A DNA stretch of 62,996 nt from Halanaerobium sp051746665 (lineage in GTDB: Bacteria; Bacillota; Halanaerobiia; Halanaerobiales; Halanaerobiaceae), in contig JBNJFG010000004.1 of NCBI GenBank assembly GCA_051746665.1, positions 1 through 62,996 on the forward strand, read 5' to 3'. The position numbers and the translations under genes are program-made. This document shows positions 41,776-49,565 of the stretch, one piece after another. The notes under the pieces are model-generated. The model searched no databases, was not told the DNA's origin, and saw only the letters and a list, made by a program, of their open reading frames with translations. The number at the start of each line of letters is the position of its first letter. Position 1 is the first letter of the stretch.

Positions 41776-43197
41776 CTAATCAATATCTGCAAATTCCTGA
41801 ACTAATTTTTTTGCTTTTTTCTGATTAATCATAGCAGCGGGACCACCAATACAGCCACCTACACAGGCCATTCCTTCCAAAAATTTATAACTGTTTTTTC
41901 CTGCTTTAATTAAATAAAGCTCCTTTTTCAATTCTGCCAGACCATCTACCTGTTTACTTTCATAATCAAAATCTAACAGTGCTTTCATAGATTTTTTCAA
42001 CCCACCAGCAAAAGCAAATTGTCTTCCTAAAATTCCGGCATCATTTATTTTTTCTTCTTTTTTTATTTCAGCTAAATTAATATTATAAGCAGTAAATAAG
42101 GCAATTAACTCTTCAAATGTTAAAACATAATCAACATTTTTGTCTGCAAAAGCTTCTTCTTTTTTTGCAGTACAGGGACCAATAAAAATTGTTTTAAAGT
42201 CATTATCTTCATTTTTTATTTCTTTAGCTGTAACAGCCATCGGAGAATCAGTAGTAGAAATTAAATCAAAAATTTCTTCAAACTCATTTTCTACCATTGA
42301 TTTAAAAGCAGGACAGCAGGAAGAAAGTAAAGTTTCATCTGCTTTTATTTTTTCTTCTAACTCTTTACTTTCTGCGGCAGCTGTTATTTCTGCACCGGCA
42401 GCAACCTCTTTTACTTTTGCAAAACCAAGTTTTTTTAATGCATATTTAATCTTACCTGCACTTTGCTGATAGCCAAACTGTCCAACAAATGAAGGTGCAA
42501 GCATAGCAGCTAATCTACTCTGACCTGAGTATAATTCAAGTGCAACTTGTATTAAATCACTTGTTTCAGTTATTGCACCAAAAGGACAGGCTGAAATACA
42601 GCTTCCACAGCTGACACATTTATCTCTATCAATTTTGGCCTGCCTATTTGAATCAGAACTGATTGCATCAAGCTCACAGGCCCTGCTGCAGGGTCTCTGA
42701 TTTTCTAAAATAGCATTATAAGAACAGGCTGAAGCGCATTTCCCACACTCTACGCATTTTCCCTGATCAATATAAGCTTTATTCTGGATAATCACTATAG
42801 CATTTACTGGACAAGCATTAACACACTTATGAGCAACACAATTTCTACAGGCATCTGTAACTATATATTTATCAATCGGACAGCTGTCACAAGCTATATC
42901 AATCACCTCAACTACATTTCTATTTTTTTCATGTCGAGGCAGTGAGGATGCCAATTCTTTTAAAGTTATTTCCTTATTATCGGCAATATTAAATCCTAAC
43001 ACAGCTTTTATCCTCTGCTCAAAAATTGCTCTTTCTTTAAATTCACAACATCTATAACGAGGCGAGTCTTTAGTTATCATTTTTTTTGATAAATCCGAAA
43101 TCCCTTCTGCTAAATTTCCTGTTTTAACAAGTCTTAATAACTCGACATATAGTCTCCTTTTTAATTTAACAACCTCAGAAATAGTATTCTGACTCAT
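41776..43197 (-). CDS. Ferredoxin-rich monomeric [FeFe]-hydrogenase (group B-like)
   Basis: 473-aa hydrogenase catalysing H+ reduction or H2 oxidation at a diiron H-cluster. Residues ~100-205 hold an unusually Cys-rich ferredoxin region (CDSC, CRNC, CVNACP, CVECGKCASAC, CSRACE, CVSCGSCISACPFGA). The H-cluster domain has Cys294-Cys295 (SSCCPAF), Cys342 (IGPCTAKKEEA) and Cys445/Cys449 (GMACVGGCIGGPA). GPC and GGP in place of MPC and GGG point to the poorly studied group B rather than the well-known group A. Start ATG 43197 is nine bases after AGGAG. It is the last gene of the five-gene cassette. Confidence 0.92.
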   Translation of the reverse strand: MSQNTISEVVKLKRRLYVELLRLVKTGNLAEGISDLSKKMITKDSPRYRCCEFKERAIFEQRIKAVLGFNIADNKEITLKELASSLPRHEKNRNVVEVIDIACDSCPIDKYIVTDACRNCVAHKCVNACPVNAIVIIQNKAYIDQGKCVECGKCASACSYNAILENQRPCSRACELDAISSDSNRQAKIDRDKCVSCGSCISACPFGAITETSDLIQVALELYSGQSRLAAMLAPSFVGQFGYQQSAGKIKYALKKLGFAKVKEVAAGAEITAAAESKELEEKIKADETLLSSCCPAFKSMVENEFEEIFDLISTTDSPMAVTAKEIKNEDNDFKTIFIGPCTAKKEEAFADKNVDYVLTFEELIALFTAYNINLAEIKKEEKINDAGILGRQFAFAGGLKKSMKALLDFDYESKQVDGLAELKKELYLIKAGKNSYKFLEGMACVGGCIGGPAAMINQKKAKKLVQEFADID

Positions 43198-43209
43198 TTT
43201 TAACATCTC

Positions 43210-43449
43210 CTATCTTATATTTTCACTTATAATCTTATATAGTTTTTCGGGGTTCAAATCCTGATAGACTTTACCATTAAATTCAGCAACCGGAGCCTGA
43301 TCACAGCAATTATCAATGCAATGGCTTGTTTTTAGTTCAATTTTTTCGCGCAAACTTTGATCAAGTTCTTCTACTGATTCCAGCAAATCTGCTGCTCCCA
43401 TTAAATGACAGGGAGTTCCTATACATATTTTTAAAGTATTTTCGGACAT
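43210..43449 (-). CDS. Thioredoxin-like [2Fe-2S] ferredoxin, 79 aa
   Basis: Small stand-alone electron carrier of the NuoE C-terminal type. The four expected ligands are present: Cys9 and Cys14 (CIGTPC) and Cys44 and Cys48 (CIDNC), plus an extra Cys49. GTPCHLMGA and APVAEFNGKVY are typical. It lies between the phosphatase and the hydrogenase genes with only 12 nt to the latter, so it probably exchanges electrons with that hydrogenase or relays redox state to the sensor. Cytoplasmic. Confidence 0.92.
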   Translation of the reverse strand: MSENTLKICIGTPCHLMGAADLLESVEELDQSLREKIELKTSHCIDNCCDQAPVAEFNGKVYQDLNPEKLYKIISENIR

Positions 43450-43468
43450 CTAATGCACCTCCTTTATT

Positions 43469-44623
43469 TTAAAACCATTCAATTTTAACTTCTTTTTTTA
43501 TTCTCCTTAGCTGTTCTGAAATCTGACTTATTATCTGGCTTCTAATTCCTAAGTTAATTGGAAGATTCAAACTCTGATGTGATTCATTAACAGCTCTGCC
43601 CACAAAAAAATTAACGCTGTCACTTTCTAATAAAAGCCGAGTGAAACGAGAAGCACCATCTTTCCCTTCAACTGGAATCTGGCCTGGTTTATATTTTTTT
43701 AGTAAAGAAAGAACCCTATTTAATGTTAATAAACCTTCTGTTAAAAGATCAAATCCTTCCATCTTGCTGGTTGGAGGAATGTCTTTGTCATAGTATTTAA
43801 GGCCAGGTTCTAATTCTTTATTTAACTCACGTGCTGCTATTTGGGCTGTTGTACCACCACTGATTATTTTTTTGCCTTCTGCCTCAGAAATTTTTTTAGC
43901 TAATACTTGATCATCTTCTTTTTTTAAAGGTGGACCACTCCAAATATTTAATTTTCTTTTTTTTCTATATTTCATTCCAATGATAGTAAAGTCATCACCA
44001 GCCTGATCATTATAAAAAGTGTTAAATATTTTAACAAGCTTATTGATGCTGTATTTTAAATCATTTTGGTTCTTTTTTACTGTTCTTTCAATCTGACAAG
44101 CAACCCCATCCCAGCCCAAGCCAAAGTTTAATAACCCTCCAATTCCAGCATGAGTAACGCCATCACTAACTAAAAAAAGCTGATCCTGCCGCTGAAATTT
44201 AAAGTTCGCCTCTTTAATTTTTTTTCCTTCCAGTTCAAATTCTCGATAATCTAATTTTTTAACCTTATCATTTCTAAATAAAAAAGCAGAAGGGCTGTCT
44301 ATTTCTATCAAACGGAGCTGCTGATCTTGATCAATAATTAAAAAAGCGAGAGTTGCATAAGCAATCCCTCTAACTTCACAAACAGGAAGGGTTGCCAAAA
44401 TTGTCGATAGTATTTCTTTTAAAGGTAATTCTTTATCAAGTAGACCAGAAGCTATTTTGGAAGTTAAAGTAGATAGAATATTGGCTTTAATACCGCTGCC
44501 AAGACCATCAGATAAAACAACAATGGTTTTATTTTCTTTTTTAATTATTTCTACATTATCACCACACACTTCTTCACCTGCTTTGGGTATAGAACGGTAG
44601 AATTCTTCAAAAACTAGTCCCAT
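43469..44623 (-). CDS. SpoIIE/PP2C-family protein phosphatase with extra C-terminal domain
   Basis: 384 aa. Residues ~1-205 are a SpoIIE-type serine/threonine phosphatase with metal-binding Asp in VVLSDGLGSGIKA, LFLVSDGVTHAG and GDDFTIIGMK. Residues ~215-384 form a separate domain beginning KLNIWSGPPLKKEDD with a striking ISGGTTAQIAARELNKEL; I recall the same segment in phosphatases beside other sensory [FeFe]-hydrogenases, but no function is assigned. No membrane segment. Its start overlaps the sensor gene stop by 10 nt, indicating tight coupling. The target phosphoprotein is not in this window. Confidence 0.9.
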   Translation of the reverse strand: MGLVFEEFYRSIPKAGEEVCGDNVEIIKKENKTIVVLSDGLGSGIKANILSTLTSKIASGLLDKELPLKEILSTILATLPVCEVRGIAYATLAFLIIDQDQQLRLIEIDSPSAFLFRNDKVKKLDYREFELEGKKIKEANFKFQRQDQLFLVSDGVTHAGIGGLLNFGLGWDGVACQIERTVKKNQNDLKYSINKLVKIFNTFYNDQAGDDFTIIGMKYRKKRKLNIWSGPPLKKEDDQVLAKKISEAEGKKIISGGTTAQIAARELNKELEPGLKYYDKDIPPTSKMEGFDLLTEGLLTLNRVLSLLKKYKPGQIPVEGKDGASRFTRLLLESDSVNFFVGRAVNESHQSLNLPINLGIRSQIISQISEQLRRIKKEVKIEWF

Positions 44624-46362
44624 TGCTCATCACCTGTCTTTATAAGATCAGCGAGTTCTGTTAGAGCTGTTTTTGTTTCAACAGTCGTTTCTCCTAAAAG
44701 ACCAGCTATTTCCTGTACTATCTGCATCTGCTTATTAACTACTGCATTGGTTTTTTCAACTGCCACCTCTTTCATCTTTTGCATTTTTTCCCTTTGTTTT
44801 TCTTGTTCGCTAATATCAGTTAAAATTCCAACTATAACTTTATGTTCTTTTAAAGCAAAGATAGTCTGATCAACTATAATACTCTCATTTTTATAAGAAC
44901 ATTTTTGGTGAATAAATCTTTGATTAAGATTCCAGGCTTTTTTGAAATTGCTGCTGTCAATAAATTTATCTAACTTCATTCCTTCCAGTTTTCTACTCTT
45001 TTGTGTAAATAATTCTTTTGCTACAGGATTAAATTTTTGAATATCCATCTGATCATTAACAACAATTATAGCATTATGTGATGACTCAACAATTATTTGA
45101 GAAAGAGATTCAGCTCTTGCTTTCATATATGGTATACACATTTTCTTTTCTGCAAATCCGTAATAAACCGCTTTTGCCTTTTCGCGACAGCTGGAATAAC
45201 CACAACCACCACAATCTTTTTCATCTTCTTTTTTTTCCTTTGCAATCGAAGCCAATATTCTTTTTATTTCTGACTCCGGAACCTCAGGTAGATTCATTTT
45301 TTTATTTTGATGTTCTCGCTTGATTAATACCTCATTATTTAATTTTTCTTTTTCTATATTATTTTTTCTTATATTATCTTTTTTATTAGCTGATAAATAA
45401 TTATGTACTTCTAATTCTTTTAATGGAATACTTAATTCATTATTGATAGCAGGTCCATTTATACACCCACCTGAACAGGCAAGAAGTTCTACCAGTTCAA
45501 CCTTGATTTTATCTTTATCTTTTTTAAAATCTTCCAAGAAATTAATTATATTGTCCAGACCACTTAAATGCAGAGCTTTATTCCCACAACCAGGATCAGC
45601 CTGCAGCAAATCTGCTGCTTTTACAGCTCCTCCAGAAAGGGCATAATCTGCAGTCAGCTCTGATGCTGAAAGATCAACTTTTTCCGTTTCTAGCTCAGAG
45701 ATTACAATTCCTTTTTCTTTTAAAAACAAACGTAAATGCTCAAAATTAATAACTATATCCGGTTTATAATTTCTTCTTTTTTCATTTTTACTTTCTTCAA
45801 TTTTTGCTAAACAGGGACCAATAAAAACAACTCTTGCTTTTTTAAATTCATTTTTTAATTCTGCAGACTGCAGCATCATAGGCGAAAGAACTGGAGCCAG
45901 CTGCGGCAGTAATTCTGGATAATGTTTTTCAATTAAATTTACAACTGCTGGACAACAGGATGTTATAAGAGCACTATCCATTTTTTCTCTTTCTTTTTTA
46001 AATTGTTTTACAACTCTTGCTGCAGCCTCTGCTGTTTCAGCAATGTAATCAAAACCAATTAATCTCAAAGCTTTAATTATTTGTCCAGGATTAACATCCG
46101 GAAAAGCAGCCGCAAAAGAAGGTGCTATTGATGCAATTAAATAACTATCTGATTCCAAAAAAGCTTCTAATTTATTTTCTTCAAATAGTGCGCTTTTAGC
46201 TCCCTGAGGACAGGTTTTAATACAATTACCACAATAAATACACTTTTCTTCAATTATAAAGGCCTGATTGTCCTTAAAACCAATTGCAGCAACCGGGCAT
46301 TCACGCAGACACTTATGACAATCTTTACAGCTGGCAGGTTTGACAATTAAAGTCTCATTCAT
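44614..46362 (-). CDS. Sensory [FeFe]-hydrogenase with PAS domain (HydS/HsfB-like)
   Basis: 582 aa, probable H2 or redox sensor. Layout: 2[4Fe-4S] ferredoxin 12-51 (CKDCHKCLRECP, CIYCGNCIKTCP); H-cluster domain ~65-315 with Cys136-Cys137 (TSCCPAV), Cys184 (GPCLAKIEE) and Cys296/Cys300 (ACSGGC); linker; PF04060-type 4Fe-4S site 384-409 (CGGCGYSSC...C); PAS ~415-520; and a C-terminal coiled helix (EKTNAVVNKQMQIVQEIAGLLGETT). It is shorter than catalytic enzymes in the H-cluster region. Start ATG 46362; the longer frame lacks a ribosome site. It overlaps both neighbouring genes, so sensor and phosphatase are translationally coupled. Confidence 0.92.
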   Translation of the reverse strand: MNETLIVKPASCKDCHKCLRECPVAAIGFKDNQAFIIEEKCIYCGNCIKTCPQGAKSALFEENKLEAFLESDSYLIASIAPSFAAAFPDVNPGQIIKALRLIGFDYIAETAEAAARVVKQFKKEREKMDSALITSCCPAVVNLIEKHYPELLPQLAPVLSPMMLQSAELKNEFKKARVVFIGPCLAKIEESKNEKRRNYKPDIVINFEHLRLFLKEKGIVISELETEKVDLSASELTADYALSGGAVKAADLLQADPGCGNKALHLSGLDNIINFLEDFKKDKDKIKVELVELLACSGGCINGPAINNELSIPLKELEVHNYLSANKKDNIRKNNIEKEKLNNEVLIKREHQNKKMNLPEVPESEIKRILASIAKEKKEDEKDCGGCGYSSCREKAKAVYYGFAEKKMCIPYMKARAESLSQIIVESSHNAIIVVNDQMDIQKFNPVAKELFTQKSRKLEGMKLDKFIDSSNFKKAWNLNQRFIHQKCSYKNESIIVDQTIFALKEHKVIVGILTDISEQEKQREKMQKMKEVAVEKTNAVVNKQMQIVQEIAGLLGETTVETKTALTELADLIKTGDEQWD

Positions 46363-46603
46363 CTTTATCAGACAGTAAATACTGCTTAAATATTTCCCGT
46401 GCATTCTCCTCATTAACTGCCGCTATTTTTTTATCGTTAATCTCTATATTTACTCCTTCAGTACAGTTTCCTTGACAAAAGCTGCCTGAAATCTTTATAT
46501 TTTTTAGCTCATTTTTTTCAATTTCCTCTTTGAAAATTTCAATTACTTTTTCTGAACCTTTAAGATGACAGCTGCTCCCAACACAAATGATTATTTCATC
46601 CAT
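46355..46603 (-). CDS. Thioredoxin-like [2Fe-2S] ferredoxin, 82 aa
   Basis: Second small NuoE-type carrier of the cassette, with Cys7 and Cys12 (CVGSSC) and Cys43 and Cys47 (CQGNC), followed by EGVNIEINDKKIAAV. Start ATG 46603 is six bases after GGAGGG; an ATG at 46609 abuts the ribosome site. First gene of the operon, overlapping the sensor hydrogenase start by 8 nt, which suggests it feeds electrons to or reads them from the sensor. It differs enough from the 43210-43449 copy that the two are probably not interchangeable. Confidence 0.9.
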   Translation of the reverse strand: MDEIIICVGSSCHLKGSEKVIEIFKEEIEKNELKNIKISGSFCQGNCTEGVNIEINDKKIAAVNEENAREIFKQYLLSDKDE

Positions 46604-46707
46604 AATCATCCCTCCTCAACTTTTTAGATAAAATTAAAATTCAAACTAATTAAATTACTTAATTTTTTTAATCTTGAAAAAATATTTACTTTTTACGATA
46701 TTCTTCT

Positions 46708-46740
46708 ACACAAAAAGATGCTCTGGGGAGAGCATCTTTT
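46708..46740 (-). terminator. Strong orphan terminator in hydrogenase-hflX gap
   Basis: Perfect 12-bp stem AAAAGATGCTCT/AGAGCATCTTTT with loop of four, followed on the minus strand by TTTTTGTG. No protein gene ends before it, so it must terminate an unannotated transcript. Confidence 0.8.
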
Positions 46741-46920
46741 GCATAGAGTATATTTTAGCATTTGGGCAAATTTATTATAAATCTCCTTTAATAAAATAAG
46801 AACTCTTATATTTGGAGATCTAGTAGCATTTTTTGTTTTCAAATTATTTATCGCTATAAATAAAAATCTTTGTGAAGAATATAACAAAATTTGATAAAAA
46901 ATATCTTTAATTCATCTTAC
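46708..46920 (-). ncRNA. Candidate small RNA, ~210 nt
   Basis: A good promoter at 46927-46955 and the strong terminator at 46713-46740 bound an otherwise gene-free stretch. The 64-codon frame through here ends past the hairpin and has no proper ribosome site, so a structured RNA or leader is likelier than a protein. An AAAGGAG sequence about 70 nt before the hairpin leaves open a tiny peptide (MLKYTL..., 22 codons), but the spacing is poor. I do not recognise a known RNA family. Confidence 0.45.
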
Positions 46921-46926
46921 ATCTAT

Positions 46927-46955
46927 AGAATAACATGATAATTTAAATATTTCAA
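46927..46955 (-). promoter_or_regulatory. Promoter of candidate small RNA
   Basis: Minus strand: -35 TTGAAA (46950-46955), 17-bp spacer, extended -10 TGT-TATTCT (46927-46935). Its only downstream target before the terminator is the gene-free stretch. Confidence 0.5.
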
Positions 46956-47098
46956 ATAGAAAAGTGCTTATTTTCACAATTTATTATGGCTTTAAATTAG
47001 ATTAGCTTGCTTTTACTGTGTTATATCTTGTTTATACTTTGAAATATTAACTAATTTGCCTTTATTAATTAAATAATATAGTTTAACTTGATATAATA

Positions 47099-47124
47099 TA
47101 GTGTAGTTAGTGTAACATAGTGTA
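47099..47124 (+). repeat. Three TAGTGTA direct repeats upstream of hflX promoter
   Basis: TAGTGTA occurs at 47099-47105, 47108-47114 and 47118-47124, with 9- and 10-bp periods close to one helical turn, directly upstream of the hflX -35. Confidence 0.6.
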
Positions 47125-47133
47125 AAATAAGTT

Positions 47134-47161
47134 TTTAGATTTTTTAAAAAAATGTTATAAT
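47134..47161 (+). promoter_or_regulatory. Extended -10 promoter of hflX
   Basis: -35 TTTAGA (47134-47139), 16-bp spacer, perfect extended -10 TGT-TATAAT ending at 47161, about 110 bp before the coding start. Confidence 0.65.
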
Positions 47162-47278
47162 AAAATAAAGACATAAGTATATATCAAAATTTAATGATTT
47201 TTAAAGTTCAACATTACCAACTTGTGAATAGGAGATGATAATATTAATAATAAATTCGAGATAAATGAAGAGAATAAT

Positions 47279-48508
47279 ATGTATCAAATTCAATCAATGA
47301 AAGAAAAAGCTGTTCTTGTAGGCCTAAATGAAGGAGAACTGAATGAGCTAAAACTTCTTGTAGAAACTGCAGGTGCAGAAAGCATTTTAAAAATGACTTA
47401 CCACGCCCGAAAAATTGATCCTGCTTATTATATTGGAAGTGGTAAAGTAAAAGAAATTAAAGAAGCGGCAGAAACTGTAGAAGCTAATTTAATAGTTTTT
47501 GATAATGAACTATCACCTGTACAGCAGCGTAATTTAGAAGATGAAATTGAAATTAAAGTAATTGATCGATCTCAAGTGATTTTAGATATCTTTGCCAGAC
47601 ATGCACACAGTCGAGAAAGCAAAATACAGGTTGAACTTGCACAATTAGAATATCGTTTGCCAAGACTTCAGGGAAGAGGTATAGAAATGTCTAGGCTTGC
47701 AGGGGGAATTGGCACACGAGGTCCAGGTGAAACCAAACTTGAAGTTGATCGACGTCGTATTGAAAAGAAAATTCATCGTCTTAAAGAAGATTTAAAAGAA
47801 ATTAAGGCTAGTCGAGAAGTTCAGCGAAGTAACCGTAAAGATCCTCTGGCAGCAATTGTCGGCTATACTAATGCTGGGAAATCAACTTTAATGAATAAAC
47901 TGGCGGGAACAGAAAACTATACTGCTGATAAACTATTTGCTACTTTAGATTCTACTATGAGACAGCTAGAACTCCCAGTAGGTCAGAATATAATTCTAAG
48001 TGATACGGTCGGTTTCATAAGTAAGCTTCCTCATCAATTGGTGGCTTCTTTCAGAACTACTTTAGAGGAAATTGAAAATGCTGATATAATATTGCATCTA
48101 ATTGATGCTTCTAATTTAGAAATGGAAAAAAATATAAAGGTGGTAAATAATGAAATTAAGGATCTAACAGATGCAAACTGTGAAATAATCAAAGCTTTTA
48201 ATAAAATTGATTTATTAGAAAAGTCACGACTTGATGATTTAAAAATAATTTATCCTAATGCACTATTTATTTCCGCCGCTAAAGGAATTAATATTAATTC
48301 TGTGATTGCAAAATTAAATCAGCTTATTAGTAAAGAAATGATTGAAGTAGAATTAGATCTTCCCTATTCTGAAGCTGGATGGATCGATAAAATTCATAAT
48401 ACAGCAAAAGTTTATGAAGAAAAATATCAAAAAAACAATATATATTTAAAAGCTTTACTGCCTAAGACTACAGCAGCAAAGCTAAAAAAATATCGCAGAG
48501 AGCAATAA
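47279..48508 (+). CDS. hflX: GTPase HflX
   Basis: 409-aa ribosome-associated GTPase that helps split or rescue stalled ribosomes. The N-terminal HflX domain shows DPAYYIGSGKVKEI and VFDNELSPVQQRNLED, then the glycine-rich linker RLAGGIGTRGPGETKLEVDRRRI. G motifs: GYTNAGKST, DTVGFI and FNKID. The start is not certain: ATG 47279 has only a weak GAAGAG, while an in-frame ATT at 47243 has AGGAG eight bases upstream and would add 12 residues. Its leader is long (~110 nt) and a terminator overlaps the stop. Confidence 0.95.
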   Translation: MYQIQSMKEKAVLVGLNEGELNELKLLVETAGAESILKMTYHARKIDPAYYIGSGKVKEIKEAAETVEANLIVFDNELSPVQQRNLEDEIEIKVIDRSQVILDIFARHAHSRESKIQVELAQLEYRLPRLQGRGIEMSRLAGGIGTRGPGETKLEVDRRRIEKKIHRLKEDLKEIKASREVQRSNRKDPLAAIVGYTNAGKSTLMNKLAGTENYTADKLFATLDSTMRQLELPVGQNIILSDTVGFISKLPHQLVASFRTTLEEIENADIILHLIDASNLEMEKNIKVVNNEIKDLTDANCEIIKAFNKIDLLEKSRLDDLKIIYPNALFISAAKGININSVIAKLNQLISKEMIEVELDLPYSEAGWIDKIHNTAKVYEEKYQKNNIYLKALLPKTTAAKLKKYRREQ

Positions 48509-48521
48509 CTCTCTGCTTTTT
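48495..48521 (+). terminator. Terminator of hflX
   Basis: Perfect 8-bp stem GCAGAGAG/CTCTCTGC, 6-nt loop containing the stop codon, then TTTTTA on the plus strand. Confidence 0.85.
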
Positions 48522-48526
48522 ATATT

Positions 48527-49465
48527 TTAATCTTCTTTGGTTTCAACTATTATTTCATCAGTATCAACTTCAGGAATTTTATTTTCTTTTGCTTCTAATT
48601 CTTTAACGAGTTCTGTTACTTCTTCTTTTTCAAAAGTATAAGTGTTATTACAAAAATGACAGCGTACTTCTATTTTTCCCTGTTCAGCTAAAGTTTCTTC
48701 TATTTCATCTTTACCCAAACCTGCTATTAACTCAAAACTTCTTTCGCGACTGCAGCGGCATTTAAATTTAACATCTTTACGAGCCATAATTCTATAATCC
48801 AGATCACCTAATAGTTTTTCCAATAATTTTTCTGGTGTCATACCTGACTCAATTAATTTACTAACAGACTTTATTTTGGACAAATTATTTTCCAACATTT
48901 CAATTGTTTCATCAGAAGCATCAGGTAATAATTGAATTATAAAACCACCAGCTGCTTTAACACTGAGGTCAGTATCTACCAAAACACCGAGACCAACTGC
49001 AGAAGGAACCTGTTCCGAAGCAGTAAAATAATAAGTTAAATCTTCACCTATTTCTCCAGAAACTAAAGGTACACTACCTTTATATGGTTCTTTCATTCTC
49101 ATGATTTTTGTTAGTGAAAGTTCACCGGCACCAACAGCCTTTGCTACATCAAGTTTACCAGAGTCAGTCTGGTATAAGTCAAGCTCAGGATTCTGGATAT
49201 AACCTCTTACCTCTCCTTTTTGATTTGCATCTGCTACAATTTTACCAGCAGGCCCTGTACCTTCAATCTTTAGAATAATCTCATCTCCAGACTTAACCAA
49301 AGAACCAGTCAATAGAGCACCTGTAATTACACGCCCTAATGCTGCAGTTGCCACAGGGGTAGTCTTATGTCTTTCCTGTGCTTCTCTAACAACATCTGTA
49401 GATTTAACCGCCAAAGCTCTAATTTCTTTATTAGTTGTTATGGCTCGAATTAAATAATCATCCAT
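48527..49465 (-). CDS. hslO: Redox-regulated chaperone Hsp33
   Basis: 312-aa cytoplasmic holdase activated by oxidation. The N-terminal fold has DDYLIRAITTNKEIRALAVKSTDVVREAQ, and the C-terminal zinc switch uses four Cys: KCRCS and, about 30 residues later, CHFC. An acidic tail of ~40 residues follows. Start set at ATG 49465 after GGAGGAG; the upstream frame has no ribosome site. A promoter at 49531-49558 serves it. In a strict anaerobe it protects against oxygen or disulfide stress. Confidence 0.96.
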   Translation of the reverse strand: MDDYLIRAITTNKEIRALAVKSTDVVREAQERHKTTPVATAALGRVITGALLTGSLVKSGDEIILKIEGTGPAGKIVADANQKGEVRGYIQNPELDLYQTDSGKLDVAKAVGAGELSLTKIMRMKEPYKGSVPLVSGEIGEDLTYYFTASEQVPSAVGLGVLVDTDLSVKAAGGFIIQLLPDASDETIEMLENNLSKIKSVSKLIESGMTPEKLLEKLLGDLDYRIMARKDVKFKCRCSRERSFELIAGLGKDEIEETLAEQGKIEVRCHFCNNTYTFEKEEVTELVKELEAKENKIPEVDTDEIIVETKED

Positions 49466-49530
49466 TATATAATCTCCTCCAACTTTATTATCTCCAAAGC
49501 ACAATTGATTTCTTTAATTATCCATACATT

Positions 49531-49558
49531 ATTTTATTAAACTGAGTTCTAAAGTCAA
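49531..49558 (-). promoter_or_regulatory. Promoter of hslO
   Basis: Minus strand: -35 TTGACT (49553-49558), 16-bp spacer, -10 TAAAAT (49531-49536). Confidence 0.6.
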
Positions 49559-49565
49559 ATATTTT

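Larger units (their letters stand above)
46741..47278. other. Long AT-rich intergenic region between divergent units
   Basis: The 670-bp gap between the hydrogenase cassette and hflX is very AT-rich. It holds the candidate small RNA with its promoter and terminator on the minus strand, three TAGTGTA repeats at 47099-47124 and the hflX promoter. No open frame with a ribosome site was found. Confidence 0.6.

Noticed and set aside
46610..46707. Promoter of the hydrogenase cassette
   Set aside because: It should lie here, after the orphan terminator, but several AT-rich partial matches compete and none stands out.
46693..46887. 64-codon minus-strand open frame in the hydrogenase-hflX gap
   Set aside because: It runs through the strong terminator hairpin, its start has no ribosome site and its composition is not protein-like; treated as part of a candidate small RNA.
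47099..47140. TAG-rich stretch as a TRAP site before hflX
   Set aside because: Only about four TAG triplets with uneven spacing (2, 1 and 7 nt), and they lie upstream of the likely transcription start.
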